Assembly (NCBI GenBank): GCA_024704175.1
Contig: CP085629.1
Coordinates: 5,704,001 to 5,768,000, forward strand
DNA length: 64,000 nt
DNA from: Paenibacillus sp. P25
GTDB lineage: Bacteria; Bacillota; Bacilli; Paenibacillales; NBRC-103111
Direction: 5' to 3'
Part shown: positions 17,269 through 27,329 of the stretch, piece after piece
Numbering within the stretch: the stretch's first letter is position 1
Layout: each line of letters opens with the position of its first letter
Translations under genes and position numbers: made by a program
The notes under the pieces: generated by a model
Database searches by the model: none
What the model saw: only the letters and a program-made list of their open reading frames with translations
Told to the model about the DNA's origin: nothing

Positions 17269-18423
17269 CTAGGCTTGACTGGGCTTTAACTTGTACCTCC
17301 CCGTATTGGTCAGTTGAACATGGATTCGTATGTTTCGTAAAGAATCCTCATGCAGCACAAAATGATTTTCGTCTTCGATCCGGTGCCATACCGAGGGATA
17401 GCGTCGAAACAACGACTCGCCCAGATTATAAACATCAACCTTCCGCTCAAAGCCTTTCCGGTAAGTATGGCGAATTTGTTCTTCAATCTTTCGTTCGGCC
17501 AGGTCGATCAATTCTTTCTCGGACATTTCCTGATGCAATTCGTTAATGCCTGCCTTTACCGTTAGCTCGACGTCAAAATAAACGCGAAGATCTTGAACAG
17601 ACGGCTTGATGCGCACTTTTGGCTTCTCCATGACCAATACAGCCTCTAACGATTTTTCACGTTCGAGAGAAAGCGGCACGCGAACCGTCTTTTTATGCAT
17701 CCAAGGCAATCCTTGCAAATCGTCCGGATCCAATTCTCCATGGTACCGATTGTTCCAAAACACGGTTATACCTGCATATTCTAACAACGGATGCGTTTTT
17801 CTGCTTACTTCCCACTGATTTTTCTCAATCCGTAGAGCAGGCAGGTAACTCATCCGCGAATCTTCTTTCAGCGTCATGACAAATTGATACAACCTGATCG
17901 GTGAAATGATCGATCGTTGCCGATACTGGTCCTCCGGATTGTGCAAAATGGACATCATCGGAGACTCATTAAAGAACGGAGTTGAGTTGAAAATATCTTC
18001 AATCGATTCTTTGGTACTGAAAACCCAAACCAAATAGCGGATTTCCCTGTAACGGTTAAGCAAATCCAATACATCTTGAAATTTATTCTGTTTCAGAATG
18101 TGTTCGTTGAACACGAGCGTGGAAACATGACCCCAAAACACTCTTTGTTGCGACGTCTCATATAAATTGTTTGCAGCTTCCGTAAACGATGCGCCTGTTC
18201 CTTTACCGACCCAAACAGGTGCTTCCCTCGATTTTTGTTGTCCTTCCAACTTGGCGACGCTGGAAAAATCAATAAGTTGCAAATACACAATGTACTTTCC
18301 GTCACGATAATCGAACCCGATGGCGGTTGCATAACTAATATTTTGAATTTCCTTAATATTCCAGCAACCGGTCGTGATGACGAGTAAAGCAATCAAGATT
18401 CCTGTTATTTTCATGCCTTTCAT
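17269..18423 (-). CDS. Ger(x)C family spore germination lipoprotein
   Basis: 384 residues. N-terminal lipoprotein signal with lipobox-like LVITTGC (Cys ~20), then the Ger(x)C N-terminal domain (SYATAIGFDYRDGKYIVYLQ, VWVGKGTG) and C-terminal domain (ERKIEEQIRHTYRKGFERKV). By family knowledge it is the C subunit of a nutrient germinant receptor in the spore inner membrane. Its start overlaps the GerA stop by 4 bases, so it is the last gene of a B-A-C operon. Intact, unlike the fragments at 12.7-13.8 kb. Confidence 0.93.
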   Translation of the reverse strand: MKGMKITGILIALLVITTGCWNIKEIQNISYATAIGFDYRDGKYIVYLQLIDFSSVAKLEGQQKSREAPVWVGKGTGASFTEAANNLYETSQQRVFWGHVSTLVFNEHILKQNKFQDVLDLLNRYREIRYLVWVFSTKESIEDIFNSTPFFNESPMMSILHNPEDQYRQRSIISPIRLYQFVMTLKEDSRMSYLPALRIEKNQWEVSRKTHPLLEYAGITVFWNNRYHGELDPDDLQGLPWMHKKTVRVPLSLEREKSLEAVLVMEKPKVRIKPSVQDLRVYFDVELTVKAGINELHQEMSEKELIDLAERKIEEQIRHTYRKGFERKVDVYNLGESLFRRYPSVWHRIEDENHFVLHEDSLRNIRIHVQLTNTGRYKLKPSQA

Positions 18424-19979
18424 TTTGATTGTTCTCCCCGGTTTGTATCGTCAATCGTATGAAGCATCTCCGGACGCTTTCTCTTCCACGCTAATGGCAA
18501 CCGAAACAAAGCATGCGGTAAATCTTTAAAAAACGGAGGAGACATCGGGGCCAGATACGGAACCCCGAAAGACTGAAGAGACGCCAGCAAAACCAGCAAC
18601 AAAAATACGCCGAGAAAAAAACCGTATAAACCGAATATGCAAGAAAATATAAACAGTATGATTCTCAGTATGCTCACCGCACCTCCTAACGCCTGATTGG
18701 TAAGTGTTGCGCCGAATACATGCGTGATCGCGCCGATGATCACGATTCCGGGCGACAAAATTCCGGCTCGAATGGCTGCATCGCCCAAGATTAAGCCTCC
18801 TACAACGGTAAGTGTCGAACCGATAGAGGAAGGAAGGTGAACGCCGGCCTCGCGCAACATTTCAAGAAAAATGAGCGCAAGAAACATCTCCAGGCCGGTG
18901 GATAAGGGGATCCCGAGACGATTCACGGTCAGCGTCGCCAGCAAGTAAAATGGAAGCTGGTCTTGATGATAAGAAAGCAGGCAGAGCCAAAATGCCGGAA
19001 GCATGAGCGACACGAATAAACCTAACAACCGCAACATTTGTCCGAACGTTGAGGATAACGCTGTAAAATGAATGTCTTCCGGCGTTTTGATCAGGAGCAT
19101 CAAGTTAGCCGGGCCAATTAATGCCGCCGGCGTTCCGTCCACCAATATAACAAATCGCCCGTTCGTCAAGCAGTTGACGGTAAAGTCCGGTCTTCCGGTA
19201 TACGCCATAAGCGGAAAAAGCGCCCATGTCGGTTCAATCATTTCTTCAAGTTCCGTAGCGCTGAATACTCCGTCTATCGTTATCTTCTGCAGGCGCTGCT
19301 TTACCTCCTGTATGACCTTGGGATCGGCGATATCGTACATATACATCAATCCGATCCGGGTTTGCGTACGTTCGCCGAGCATGATTTGCTCATAGGCTAA
19401 CGAAGGTGATTTAAGCCGTTTGCGGATAAGAGCGGCATTAGTGGCCAACTCTTCTACAAAGCAATCTTTGGCTCCCCGAACGGAGACTTCGACATTGGAT
19501 TCTTCCGGTTTTCTCGCCGGAAGCTTGGCAATATCAACGGAACAGATGATCTGAAGCGCAGGAATATACATGAGCAATTTGCCTTCAAACACCTGTTGTG
19601 TTGCTTTCCGTTGCCAATTATCATCCGGCAGACGTTCCAGTTGAAGCTGACTCGCCGTTTGAAGCATGCCCGCGTCCGTAAAGCCGTATGTCTCATAAAA
19701 ACGTTGCAAACGGGGAAGCACCACCTCATGAATCATATGGTGGCTGTCGCTCATCCCTTCGCAGAAGACGAATAGTACGGTTGAACGTTCCTCCACAGCG
19801 TTCAAGGCGTAGGTATGATGCTTGACATCGGCGCAACGGCTGAACAAATTTAAAATAGAGGAAGCATCGGCCAGTTCAACGGCTGGTCGTTCGGAAGGTG
19901 AGGCGCTTGGTTGAGAAGAAGAGTCAACCGACCCGACAGATATTTTGAAAAGAAATGGCCTCAACCACCTTTTGAGCAT
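18420..19979 (-). CDS. GerA family spore germination protein
   Basis: 519 residues. Cytosolic N-terminal domain (about 1-270, including LFVFCEGMSD and PDFTVNCLTNGRFVILVDGT) followed by about five membrane segments (FVSLMLPAFWLCLLSY onwards) and a basic C-terminal tail, the usual GerA layout. It is the A subunit of a germinant receptor. It starts 6 bases after the permease gene and overlaps the GerC gene by 4 bases. Expression is presumably in the forespore; no forespore promoter could be assigned with confidence. Confidence 0.94.
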   Translation of the reverse strand: MLKRWLRPFLFKISVGSVDSSSQPSASPSERPAVELADASSILNLFSRCADVKHHTYALNAVEERSTVLFVFCEGMSDSHHMIHEVVLPRLQRFYETYGFTDAGMLQTASQLQLERLPDDNWQRKATQQVFEGKLLMYIPALQIICSVDIAKLPARKPEESNVEVSVRGAKDCFVEELATNAALIRKRLKSPSLAYEQIMLGERTQTRIGLMYMYDIADPKVIQEVKQRLQKITIDGVFSATELEEMIEPTWALFPLMAYTGRPDFTVNCLTNGRFVILVDGTPAALIGPANLMLLIKTPEDIHFTALSSTFGQMLRLLGLFVSLMLPAFWLCLLSYHQDQLPFYLLATLTVNRLGIPLSTGLEMFLALIFLEMLREAGVHLPSSIGSTLTVVGGLILGDAAIRAGILSPGIVIIGAITHVFGATLTNQALGGAVSILRIILFIFSCIFGLYGFFLGVFLLLVLLASLQSFGVPYLAPMSPPFFKDLPHALFRLPLAWKRKRPEMLHTIDDTNRGEQSK

Positions 19980-19985
19980 GGGGAA

Positions 19986-21074
19986 TCACCTCTTCATTCT
20001 GTTGGAAATCCAAATTTTCGCGACAAGCAATGCCGTCAAGCCCAAAGCAGCGTAAACGGACGTCGGGAAAAACACGTTCCGCAGAAAATTGAGGAACCGT
20101 GCATCACTCACGGTTAGCACAACGGCAACGATCATCAGTGCGCCGTATAAAATGAGCCATGGCAATCGCTTGCCCGGTTTCCAAATGTCAACCATAAGAA
20201 ACAGGGCCAGCGAGACACGGACAAACGTGCCGGAAAGCCACTGGTAGATGGAGAAGAAATCAAGGTGCGAAATATATTGCCCGAGTTGAACCAAACGCCA
20301 TTGCTCGTATGCAGGGTAGCGTTGATTTGCCGCCTCAGCAGGTCCAAACACGGCGATGGCACCCATCAGCGGTCCCAGAATCAATCCGGCAAGCAGCACA
20401 TTCACCAGCATGAGAGTGCCGAAGCGAGGACGTTTGGATAAATGCTCCTGATAAAAAAGGATGCAGATGATCTCCAAAAGCCCCCCAGCCGCATATAATG
20501 CGCCTTTCCATACAGGCTCCCACCCGAACTCGAAGACCGGAAACAGCAGGCTGTAATCCTTATACTTGTAGTTGGCTGTCATCACAAAATCGCCGAGCAC
20601 GATCACAACCGGGAGCAAAATGCCGGTGACGATTGCAATCACGCGCAACCCGGCATATGCCGCCAATAGATTGCATCCGACTCCCGCAAGTACTAACGCC
20701 AAAGCCGGCGTCTGCGGCAAATAGGAGGCAATCGTCCATGTGATGGTGTCTTTTAGCGAAATGGCGCCCATTACGAACATATATATCGTGAAAAAAACGA
20801 GCATACCGGTTGCAGGCAGTTTGCCGAAATGACGATACAACCAGGTTTTGACCGGCGTCCCGTTCATGTTTTTGAGAATATAAGATAAACAGGCGATCCA
20901 GACTGGCGATACTGCCAATACGGCTAAAACGGATATCCAGGCATCTCTTTGGGAAGCAGTCAGCAGAAGCGGGATAATAATGACGTGATTCAGAATGCCG
21001 ATCGCCATCAGGATCAGCATATATCCTTGCAGCAACGATATTTTATGATTGACCGATGCGATAGTTGTCACCAC
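19986..21074 (-). CDS. GerB family spore germination permease
   Basis: About 362 residues from a GTG at 21074 with ten membrane helices of the amino acid-polyamine-organocation fold (SLLQGYMLILMAIGILNHVI at the start; FVMGAISLKDTITWT in the middle). The open frame extends 66 codons upstream to 21272, but that extension is Cys/Lys/Arg-rich, unlike the family and runs across an inverted repeat, so I prefer the GTG preceded by AAAAGG. It is the B subunit that probably binds the germinant. First gene of the operon. Confidence 0.88.
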   Translation of the reverse strand: MVTTIASVNHKISLLQGYMLILMAIGILNHVIIIPLLLTASQRDAWISVLAVLAVSPVWIACLSYILKNMNGTPVKTWLYRHFGKLPATGMLVFFTIYMFVMGAISLKDTITWTIASYLPQTPALALVLAGVGCNLLAAYAGLRVIAIVTGILLPVVIVLGDFVMTANYKYKDYSLLFPVFEFGWEPVWKGALYAAGGLLEIICILFYQEHLSKRPRFGTLMLVNVLLAGLILGPLMGAIAVFGPAEAANQRYPAYEQWRLVQLGQYISHLDFFSIYQWLSGTFVRVSLALFLMVDIWKPGKRLPWLILYGALMIVAVVLTVSDARFLNFLRNVFFPTSVYAALGLTALLVAKIWISNRMKR

Positions 21075-21505
21075 TTTCCGAAGGAACCTTTTCTTATGAT
21101 TTCCAATTTCCCCCTCGCTAAAACAACATGTCTGGAGATATGGTCTATACAACAAAAAAACGTGAACAAAACCAAACAAAATGGAAAGGTCGCATTTCAC
21201 CTTTCCATTTGAGCGCCTCCTGAAGCTTGTTTTCATGTTACAACACCAAGCCCTGGAGGCTCTGTACTTCATCCGTTACGTGTGAGTCCCTTTAGCTCCA
21301 ATCGATTACCAGTCTTAACTTTTCCTCAATAATCACGTTCAATTTTTCCTCCTACAGTCTCATTCCTGCTTCTCGAAATTATAGCTAAAAACTCAATCGC
21401 AAATACTCAGTAATCGAAATATACAAAAAACGTATTTTACGTTTACGATGTTTCTAAAATGTGATACACGTCATTACTAACAAACAGAAATGGAAGTGAT
21501 TCCGC
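21075..21505. promoter_or_regulatory. Divergent upstream region of ger operon and MFS gene, with 12-bp inverted repeat
   Basis: 431 bases with no gene. Contains the perfect inverted repeat AAATGGAAAGGT / ACCTTTCCATTT (21179-21190 and 21199-21210, 8-base loop). Read on the minus strand it is followed by T-rich TGTTTGGTTTTG, so it could be a leader terminator or an operator ahead of the ger operon. Confidence 0.5.
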
Positions 21506-22709
21506 GTGGGTTTAAAATCAAGAATTTCTTTATTGTTTCTAGCTGTAACCGCGACCTTCGGTACGATGATTGCTGCACCGGTAGTCAAACTGCTGGCCGT
21601 TGCTTTTCCGGAAACGGACAGGTCGCTCATTCAATGGATCGTAACCATATCGTCCCTATTTATATTGCCGACCTTGTTCATGGCAAGTTATCTTGCGAGA
21701 AACTTTCCAAGAAAAAACATCCTGATCGTTGGGTTGCTGCTCTATATTGTCGGCGGTATAGGTCCTGCCTTATCCAGTTCTTTCACCGTAATATTATTGT
21801 TTCGGGCGATTATGGGCATCAGCATCGGCTTAATTTCACCGGCGTTCAATTCCTTGATCGCAGAGAATTTCCAGGGCAGGGAAAGAGCGAAGATGAATGG
21901 TTACGTTATATCTATTACTGGAATCGGGGGTGCTGTATTTCTACCCATCGGGGGGAATATTGCTTCATTTGGATGGAGAGCGGTATTCCTCACGTATTTA
22001 TATGCGGTGATACAACTGATTCTCGTCGTTTTGTTTCTCCCGAAATTTTCGCCGGCACCCAATATCGAATCGCGCAACAAAGCGTCATGGCAGTTGCCGC
22101 GCATGTTTTATGCCGTTGCGATTGCGGGTTCTCTGACAACTATGCTCTATTTTTTAATCCCGACCACCATGCCGTTATATTTAGCCGATAACGGGATCGG
22201 ATCCGTATCTTCCGTTGGTTATCTAACGGCGCTTTCCCTGATCGGCTCCTTTATCGCTGGTCTGAGTTTAACCACATTTGCTCCAGTGTTTGGCAGGATG
22301 CTTGCCCCTCTCGCCTTGATGGTGATGGCTGTCGGATTCTTGACTGTCAGTATGGCGCATTCGGTATGGACAGTTGGCATTGGGGTAATCCTGCTTGGCT
22401 TTGCCCAAGGATTTTTGTTTCCGTTGACGTTTAACAAAACGGCGGAAATCGTTCCTGTTGCGAGCTTGCCGATGGGAATTTCATTGCTTGCTGGCTTTCA
22501 TTTATATTTTTCAATTTATAAGTCCGTTATTTATGAAAGGCATTCAAGTGCTGTTTCATTTCTCCTCGACCAGAGAAACCTTCTTGCTGTTGGCCGGAGC
22601 GCTGCTGGTAACTGCGATTGGCATTATGCTAATTACAAGAAATGGTAATCATCAGTCTAGCCAGAACACGAAGCTGAAACAAGCATTCGTCGAGGAAAAC
22701 CAGCAATAA
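21506..22709 (+). pseudogene. MFS efflux transporter, one frame break near the C-terminus
   Basis: GTG start at 21506 after TGGAAGTG. Eleven to twelve membrane helices of the major facilitator superfamily, with the motif-A-like loop YLARNFPRKN between helices 2 and 3 and FRAIMGISIGLISPAFNSL in helix 4. At ~22497 one T too many (GGCTTTCAT) shifts the frame; the other frame continues IYIFQFISPLFMKGIQVLF through the last helix and ends at 22709 (about 400 residues in all). Single homopolymer indel: sequence error is plausible. Substrate unknown; similar to drug-efflux members. Confidence 0.82.
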
Positions 22710-22913
22710 GATTCGAGGGGTTCATAGATGGGATACATCTGATTTTTTTAAATAAAGTGAGGAAGAGAGGCCGATGCGTAATGGCATGGACCTCTTCTTG
22801 CCATTAGATGCACCAAGGCAATTTCCAAGCGTGGAAACCAGTTATGACCTCCAATGACCTTTTATGCGAAGTTCACCTTTCAGCGAAAAATGTCTAGAGC
22901 CGATAGCGGCGTG

Positions 22914-23570
22914 CTACAATGTCCGATTAAACTTTTCCACAAGACGTTCGATAACGGGTTCTATTTTTGAGTCGTCCAGCATCGGCAGTTTTTCGGCTTT
23001 AAACAATTGTATTTTTTTAAGTTGGTAATAATCGTGGAGCACTTGTCTGATGGAGACTTGGTTAACAAGCAAATATTTCGGATTGATAATTTCCCGCAAC
23101 AAAAGATCGTCCTGAAGCAGCAGGAAATTCTCGTTGATCGGATTGAAGATGCCTTTGTTTTTTCCATCTCTGTAAAATTCCAGAGCTTGCTTTTCGCGTT
23201 TGGTTAAAGCGGCTTTTAAGCGATCGTACAATTCCGGATATGCTGTCTGAAGGTCCTTAAGAAATATATCCGTGATGGTCCCGACGAGCGAAACGGTCTG
23301 TCCAAACAATTGCTGAAACCAGGTTCCAAAAGATGCCTCATCCTCCTCCGGAGACAGGTCTTCCAGCGTTTCTATATAATCCACAAAGACTCGGACAACG
23401 CCTTCCATCACTTCCTCCTTTGAAGAAAAGTGCTTATACATGGTGGCCCTACTTACGTCCATATGTTTGGCGATGTCATCCATCCTCAACTGCTGAAAAC
23501 CATCCTTCATGACGGATGAAATCAATTTTTTCAGCAGCTTATCTTTCTGGGCCTCCGTATGTGCGCTCAT
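22914..23570 (-). CDS. TetR family transcriptional regulator
   Basis: 218 residues. The N-terminal helix-turn-helix (LRMDDIAKHMDVSRATMYKH) is classic TetR. The C-terminal ligand domain is long and helical. It is divergent from the SDR gene at 23740 and convergent with the MFS gene, so it most likely controls itself and the SDR gene, perhaps the transporter too. No ligand can be inferred. Confidence 0.92.
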   Translation of the reverse strand: MSAHTEAQKDKLLKKLISSVMKDGFQQLRMDDIAKHMDVSRATMYKHFSSKEEVMEGVVRVFVDYIETLEDLSPEEDEASFGTWFQQLFGQTVSLVGTITDIFLKDLQTAYPELYDRLKAALTKREKQALEFYRDGKNKGIFNPINENFLLLQDDLLLREIINPKYLLVNQVSIRQVLHDYYQLKKIQLFKAEKLPMLDDSKIEPVIERLVEKFNRTL

Positions 23571-23638
23571 TCCGTTTCCTCCTACAAGTTCTTATTCTTA
23601 ATTATACATGAAAATCAAGTTAAAGACAAAAAATAAAT

Positions 23639-23668
23639 TAGACATTTAGAATTATATATGTATATAAT
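23639..23668 (+). promoter_or_regulatory. Probable promoter of the SDR gene
   Basis: TAGACA (23639-23644), 18-base spacer, TATAAT (23663-23668), with an AT-rich imperfect palindrome TTATATATGTATATAA in between, suited to a TetR-type operator. Confidence 0.5.
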
Positions 23669-23739
23669 GTACTTAGTATCTGATTGGAATGTCGAAGGAC
23701 TTCCGCCTATAAGACGAATCAACGGAAAGAAGGGATAAG

Positions 23740-24462
23740 ATGGACATCAGCGCAAGAATTTCTTTATCGGGAATCGAAGACAAGGTCGTCGCCATCACAG
23801 GCGCAAGCAGTGGAATAGGCGAGGCGACTGCACTTCTGCTCGCTGAACGCGGTGCGAAAGTCGTACTTGGCGCGCGCCGAATGGATCGCCTTGAGGCTCT
23901 GGCGACCCGCATCACGAATGGGGGTGGTGAAGCTGTCTATACACCCACGGACGTGAGACGGCGCGCCGATCTAACCGACCTCGTCAATTTGGCATGTAAG
24001 CGGTACGGCAAGCTTGACGTTCTCGTCAACAATGCTGGTGTTATGCCAATCTCCCCTCTCGACGACTTACGCGTCGAGGATTGGGAGGATATGATCGACA
24101 TCAACATCAAAGGAGTTCTGTATGGCATCGCCGCTGCGCCGCCTGTCTTTCGCCAGCAGGGTTTCGGACATTTCGTCAATACCGCTTCTACAGCAGGACA
24201 TAAGACTGTACTAAACCAGTCTGTGTATTCGGGCACGAAGTTTGCAGTGCGCGCCATCTCCGAAGGTTTGCGCCAGGAGGCCGGCGATAAAGTGCGAGTG
24301 ACGATTATTTCTCCCGGTTTTGTCCGGACGAACTTCGCGGAAGGTGTGACAAATCCGGAGGTAAAGGCCCGGCTCGAAGAGTCCCGGGACAAGTTCGCGA
24401 TCGAGCGACCAGCCGATGTGGATGTGAACGAAATCGTTATCCGTCCCACAGCTCAGATTTAA
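23740..24462 (+). CDS. Short-chain dehydrogenase/reductase (SDR)
   Basis: 240 residues, classical SDR: cofactor motif TGASSGIG (~20-27), NNAG (~101), catalytic Ser in NTASTAG (~152) and YSGTK (Tyr/Lys ~165-169), then PGFVRTNF. Arg residues after the second strand (GARRMDR) favour NADP(H). It ends with VNEIVIRPTAQI, normal for the family. ATG follows AAGAAGGG. The GC content and codon use are higher than its neighbours', suggesting separate acquisition. Substrate unknown. Confidence 0.93.
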   Translation: MDISARISLSGIEDKVVAITGASSGIGEATALLLAERGAKVVLGARRMDRLEALATRITNGGGEAVYTPTDVRRRADLTDLVNLACKRYGKLDVLVNNAGVMPISPLDDLRVEDWEDMIDINIKGVLYGIAAAPPVFRQQGFGHFVNTASTAGHKTVLNQSVYSGTKFAVRAISEGLRQEAGDKVRVTIISPGFVRTNFAEGVTNPEVKARLEESRDKFAIERPADVDVNEIVIRPTAQI

Positions 24463-24698
24463 CTCGCTCCTCTCTGAAGCGGTGTGCGGCTGGAAAGTTG
24501 TCTTCCGTAACTCACCTCGGAGCGTCTTGGGCGACTCTCTATGAATTTGCACAGCGTAGACGCTGTATCCAATTAGCCAAAAAATTTGGAATCGTATGGA
24601 CGAATTGGCCACGTTACGGGTGAGCGCTCATTTTTGTATTCCTCTGGTTTATTTCTTGCATTCGGGTCTGCAACAAAATCAGTCTTAAAGTCTGTATA

Positions 24699-24965
24699 TT
24701 ATAATTCCGTTACCATACCAGACGAAGCATGATGAAGATCGTGACAATGGAACATCCAGTTCCTTTCATTATCTGCTTCGAATGCAACAACGTATTCTTC
24801 CCCGGCTTCAAATTCTGCGTATCCTTAATAACGGGGGACCATTCAAGCGGTTTCCCGTTTTTGTTTAGGCATTGGAAGAAGTGCCCGTATAGGTGCATCG
24901 GATGGTCGTCGCTTTACGAGTTATTGACGCGGCGAACTTTGACGGTATCTTCTTTTTGACGTTTA
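24699..24965 (-). pseudogene. Multicopper oxidase, C-terminal fragment
   Basis: Joined frames on the minus strand read DTVKVRRVNNS, a stop, DHPMHLYGHFFQCLNKNGKP, and then in another frame GEEYVVAFEADN and WMFHCHDLHHASSGMVTEL before TAA. HPMH and HCHDLHHA are the copper ligands of the last cupredoxin domain. At least one internal stop and a shift, and all of the N-terminal two thirds missing: a true fossil, possibly of a metal-resistance oxidase next to the arsenic genes. Confidence 0.8.
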
Positions 24966-25115
24966 TCGGAACGGTATCCGCAGTAGTAGATGCTGTCTCT
25001 TATGTAGCAGTTAGATTGGCTTTACGGAAAAGTCATTTGTAATACGTCTGCGGTGTGCTGAAACCTGCTTCTCCTGTCTATAAACATGCCGGGAAATCGC
25101 GAGTTAACCCAATAT

Positions 25116-25149
25116 AAGCAGTTCTATCCAAACGACGATAGAACTGCTT
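25116..25149 (-). terminator. Hairpin after arsM fragment
   Basis: Perfect 13-bp stem AAGCAGTTCTATC / GATAGAACTGCTT with an 8-base loop, 31 bases beyond the arsM stop. T-rich tails exist weakly on both sides. Confidence 0.65.
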
Positions 25150-25179
25150 TACTTATGATCTATGGCTGTGCCGATTGGG

Positions 25180-25713
25180 TTATGGTTTAACTCCTTTTAT
25201 AACAGCAGAGGCAATGTAGCCTTCCACCTTCGACCCAGGAACCCAATCTTTAATAAACGCCCCGGATTCCTCTTTTGGTTCGACTACCACATCCTTAAAT
25301 CCACTTTGCGTTAACATCGTCTTCAGCTCATCAACGGACGATGCCCCGGATATGCACCCCGAATAAAAAACATCCAAGTCGTTTTTGATTTCCAACGGAA
25401 GCTCTGCCGTCATCACGACATCGGAAACGGCCAGACGACCACCGGGGCGAAGAACGCGGAACGCTTCATGAAACACTTGCTGTTTATCCGGAGAAAGATT
25501 GATGACGCAGTTGGAAATGGTGACATCCACCGTTTGATCGGGAACAGGCAAATGCTCGATTTCCCCTAGCCGAAAATCGGTGTTCGTAAATCCTCCTTTG
25601 ACGGCGTTATTGCGGGCGCGACTTACCATTTCCGGCGTCATATCGACCCCGATCACATGGCCGGTTTCCTCGACCTGCGAAATAATTCGCGTACATTTTC
25701 CACGGTGCTTCAC
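25180..25713 (-). pseudogene. arsM: Arsenite S-adenosylmethionine methyltransferase, 5'-truncated
   Basis: The remaining ~165 residues match the ArsM core: QVEETGHVIGVDMTPEMVSR, LPVPDQTVDVTISNCVINLS (one of the As-binding Cys), RVLRPGGRLAVSDVV and YSGCISGA (second Cys). The first ~80 residues, including SAM motif I (DLGSGxGxD) and the N-terminal Cys, are missing; homology begins only around 25677, and no fitting frame lies upstream. Without the SAM-binding loop it should be inactive. It faces away from arsR. Confidence 0.85.
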
Positions 25714-25844
25714 CTCATGAACCAGTTATACAACAGTCATTTGCGAGTATTAATTTGCTTGCATTGCAAAAAAATAAGTACTCCGGAAAGGGTTTGTCTT
25801 AGACAGGCTATTGTAGATGGAATATAAAAGTATCATTTTCCGTA

Positions 25845-25873
25845 TTGACTTTTTATCATACATAAATAACAAT
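25845..25873 (+). promoter_or_regulatory. Probable promoter of the ars operon
   Basis: TTGACT (25845-25850), 17-base spacer, AACAAT (25868-25873), just upstream of arsR. AT-rich dyad-like sequence (TTATCATACATAAATAACAA) overlaps it and may be the ArsR site. Confidence 0.45.
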
Positions 25874-25907
25874 ATGGTTATAAGGTTTTAAGTTTGGGGT
25901 GATAAGA

Positions 25908-26237
25908 ATGCCAATGGAATTTGAAAAGATAGCGGATATTCTGAAAGCTCTTGCCGATCCGACAAGGCTGAAAATCCTTTCTTTGCTCCGTATTCGCGAT
26001 TGTTGCGTGTGTGAACTGGTTCCCATCTTTAACATTTCCCAGCCAGCCATTTCCAAACATGTAAGCCGTCTAAAAACGGCTGAACTGGTCCGCGAAACGC
26101 GAAAGGGGCAATGGGTGTTCTATTCGATCAATGAGAAGCGGTTAGAGGAAATCGGTTATGCCTTGTCCCATTTGCCCGATCTATCCGAGGAGCTGCGGAA
26201 ATTGGAGCAACAAGGACTGACAGTTACATGCGAGTAA
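25908..26237 (+). CDS. arsR: ArsR family arsenic-responsive repressor
   Basis: About 109 residues from ATG 25908 (GGGGTGA site; a second ATG 6 bases on is also possible). Winged helix with recognition helix ISQPAISKHVSRLK and a metal-binding cluster RDCCVCEL, the ELCVCDL-type arsenite site. It heads an arsR-acr3-arsC operon with 7-base and 20-base gaps. Known role: represses the operon until arsenite or antimonite binds. Confidence 0.95.
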   Translation: MPMEFEKIADILKALADPTRLKILSLLRIRDCCVCELVPIFNISQPAISKHVSRLKTAELVRETRKGQWVFYSINEKRLEEIGYALSHLPDLSEELRKLEQQGLTVTCE

Positions 26238-26244
26238 AGGGGGT

Positions 26245-27309
26245 ATGCAGCAAGTGAGCAAACAAGAGAGAAAGCGGCTTTCGTTTCTGGACCGCTATTT
26301 GACGTTATGGATTTTTGTTGCGATGGCGTTGGGGATTGGCCTGGGCTACGTATTTCCTAACTTTGTCGTCGGTTTGAATGAATTTCAAGTCGGAACCACA
26401 TCGATACCGATTGCGCTTGGCCTTATTTTAATGATGTATCCGCCGCTGGCGAAGGTACGATACGAAGAAATCGGCCGTGTCTTCCGAAATGGCAAAGTGT
26501 TAACCATTTCATTGATTCAAAACTGGCTCATTGGCCCGATCTTAATGTTTTTCCTGGCTATTATTTTCCTCCAAGGCTATCCGGAATATATGGTCGGCCT
26601 GATTATGATCGGTTTAGCCCGTTGTATTGCAATGGTCATCGTTTGGAACGATTTGTGCAGAGGGGATGCCGAGTACGCGGCGGGACTCGTTGCTTTCAAC
26701 TCGATCTTTCAAGTTTTGTTTTATTCCGTCTATACCTTTATCTTTGTTACGATTTTGCCGGGATGGTTCGGGTTGGAAGGTGTCGTTGTTGACATTACGA
26801 TGGCCGAAGTTGCCAAGAGTGTGTTCATTTATCTAGGGATACCGTTTTTGACCGGAATGATTACTCGCTATTCTCTTGTAAAAGCAAAAGGACGGTCCTG
26901 GTACGAAACGGTCTTTATTCCGAAAATCAGCCCCATTACGCTGATCGCGTTATTGTTTACGATCTTCGTCATGTTCTCGCTGAAAGGCGAAATGATTATC
27001 CAATTGCCGTTCGATGTCGTGAGGATCGCGATTCCGCTCTTGATTTACTTTGTTGTCATGTTCCTGATCTCGTTTTTCATGGGCAAAAAAGCCGGGGCTG
27101 GTTATCCGGTCACTTCTACACTGGCATTTACCGCCTCGGGGAATAACTTCGAGCTGGCGATTGCCGTTGCCGTTGGGGTGTTTGGTATTCATTCCGGCGC
27201 AGCATTTGCGGCCGTCATCGGTCCTCTTGTGGAAGTCCCCGTGATGATTGCCTTAGTCAACGTCGCGCTCCGATTCCAGCGGAAGTATTTTTCAAAGCAA
27301 GCGACTTAA
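26245..27309 (+). CDS. acr3: ACR3 family arsenite efflux permease
   Basis: 354 residues, ten membrane helices. Family features: FLDRYLTLWIFVAMALGIGL at the start, the conserved Cys in GLARCIAMVIVWNDL (helix 4), and PVTSTLAFTASGNNFELAIA near the end with the conserved Glu. It exports arsenite using the proton motive force. Start ATG 26245 follows GGGGG; a GTG 9 bases on is an alternative. Intact. Confidence 0.95.
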   Translation: MQQVSKQERKRLSFLDRYLTLWIFVAMALGIGLGYVFPNFVVGLNEFQVGTTSIPIALGLILMMYPPLAKVRYEEIGRVFRNGKVLTISLIQNWLIGPILMFFLAIIFLQGYPEYMVGLIMIGLARCIAMVIVWNDLCRGDAEYAAGLVAFNSIFQVLFYSVYTFIFVTILPGWFGLEGVVVDITMAEVAKSVFIYLGIPFLTGMITRYSLVKAKGRSWYETVFIPKISPITLIALLFTIFVMFSLKGEMIIQLPFDVVRIAIPLLIYFVVMFLISFFMGKKAGAGYPVTSTLAFTASGNNFELAIAVAVGVFGIHSGAAFAAVIGPLVEVPVMIALVNVALRFQRKYFSKQAT

Positions 27310-27329
27310 TATAAACAGGAGGACTCATC

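Noticed and set aside
20949..21272. N-terminal extension of the GerB permease to 21272
   Set aside because: The extra 66 codons are Cys/Lys/Arg-rich, unlike GerB proteins, and cross an inverted repeat; the GTG at 21074 gives normal length.
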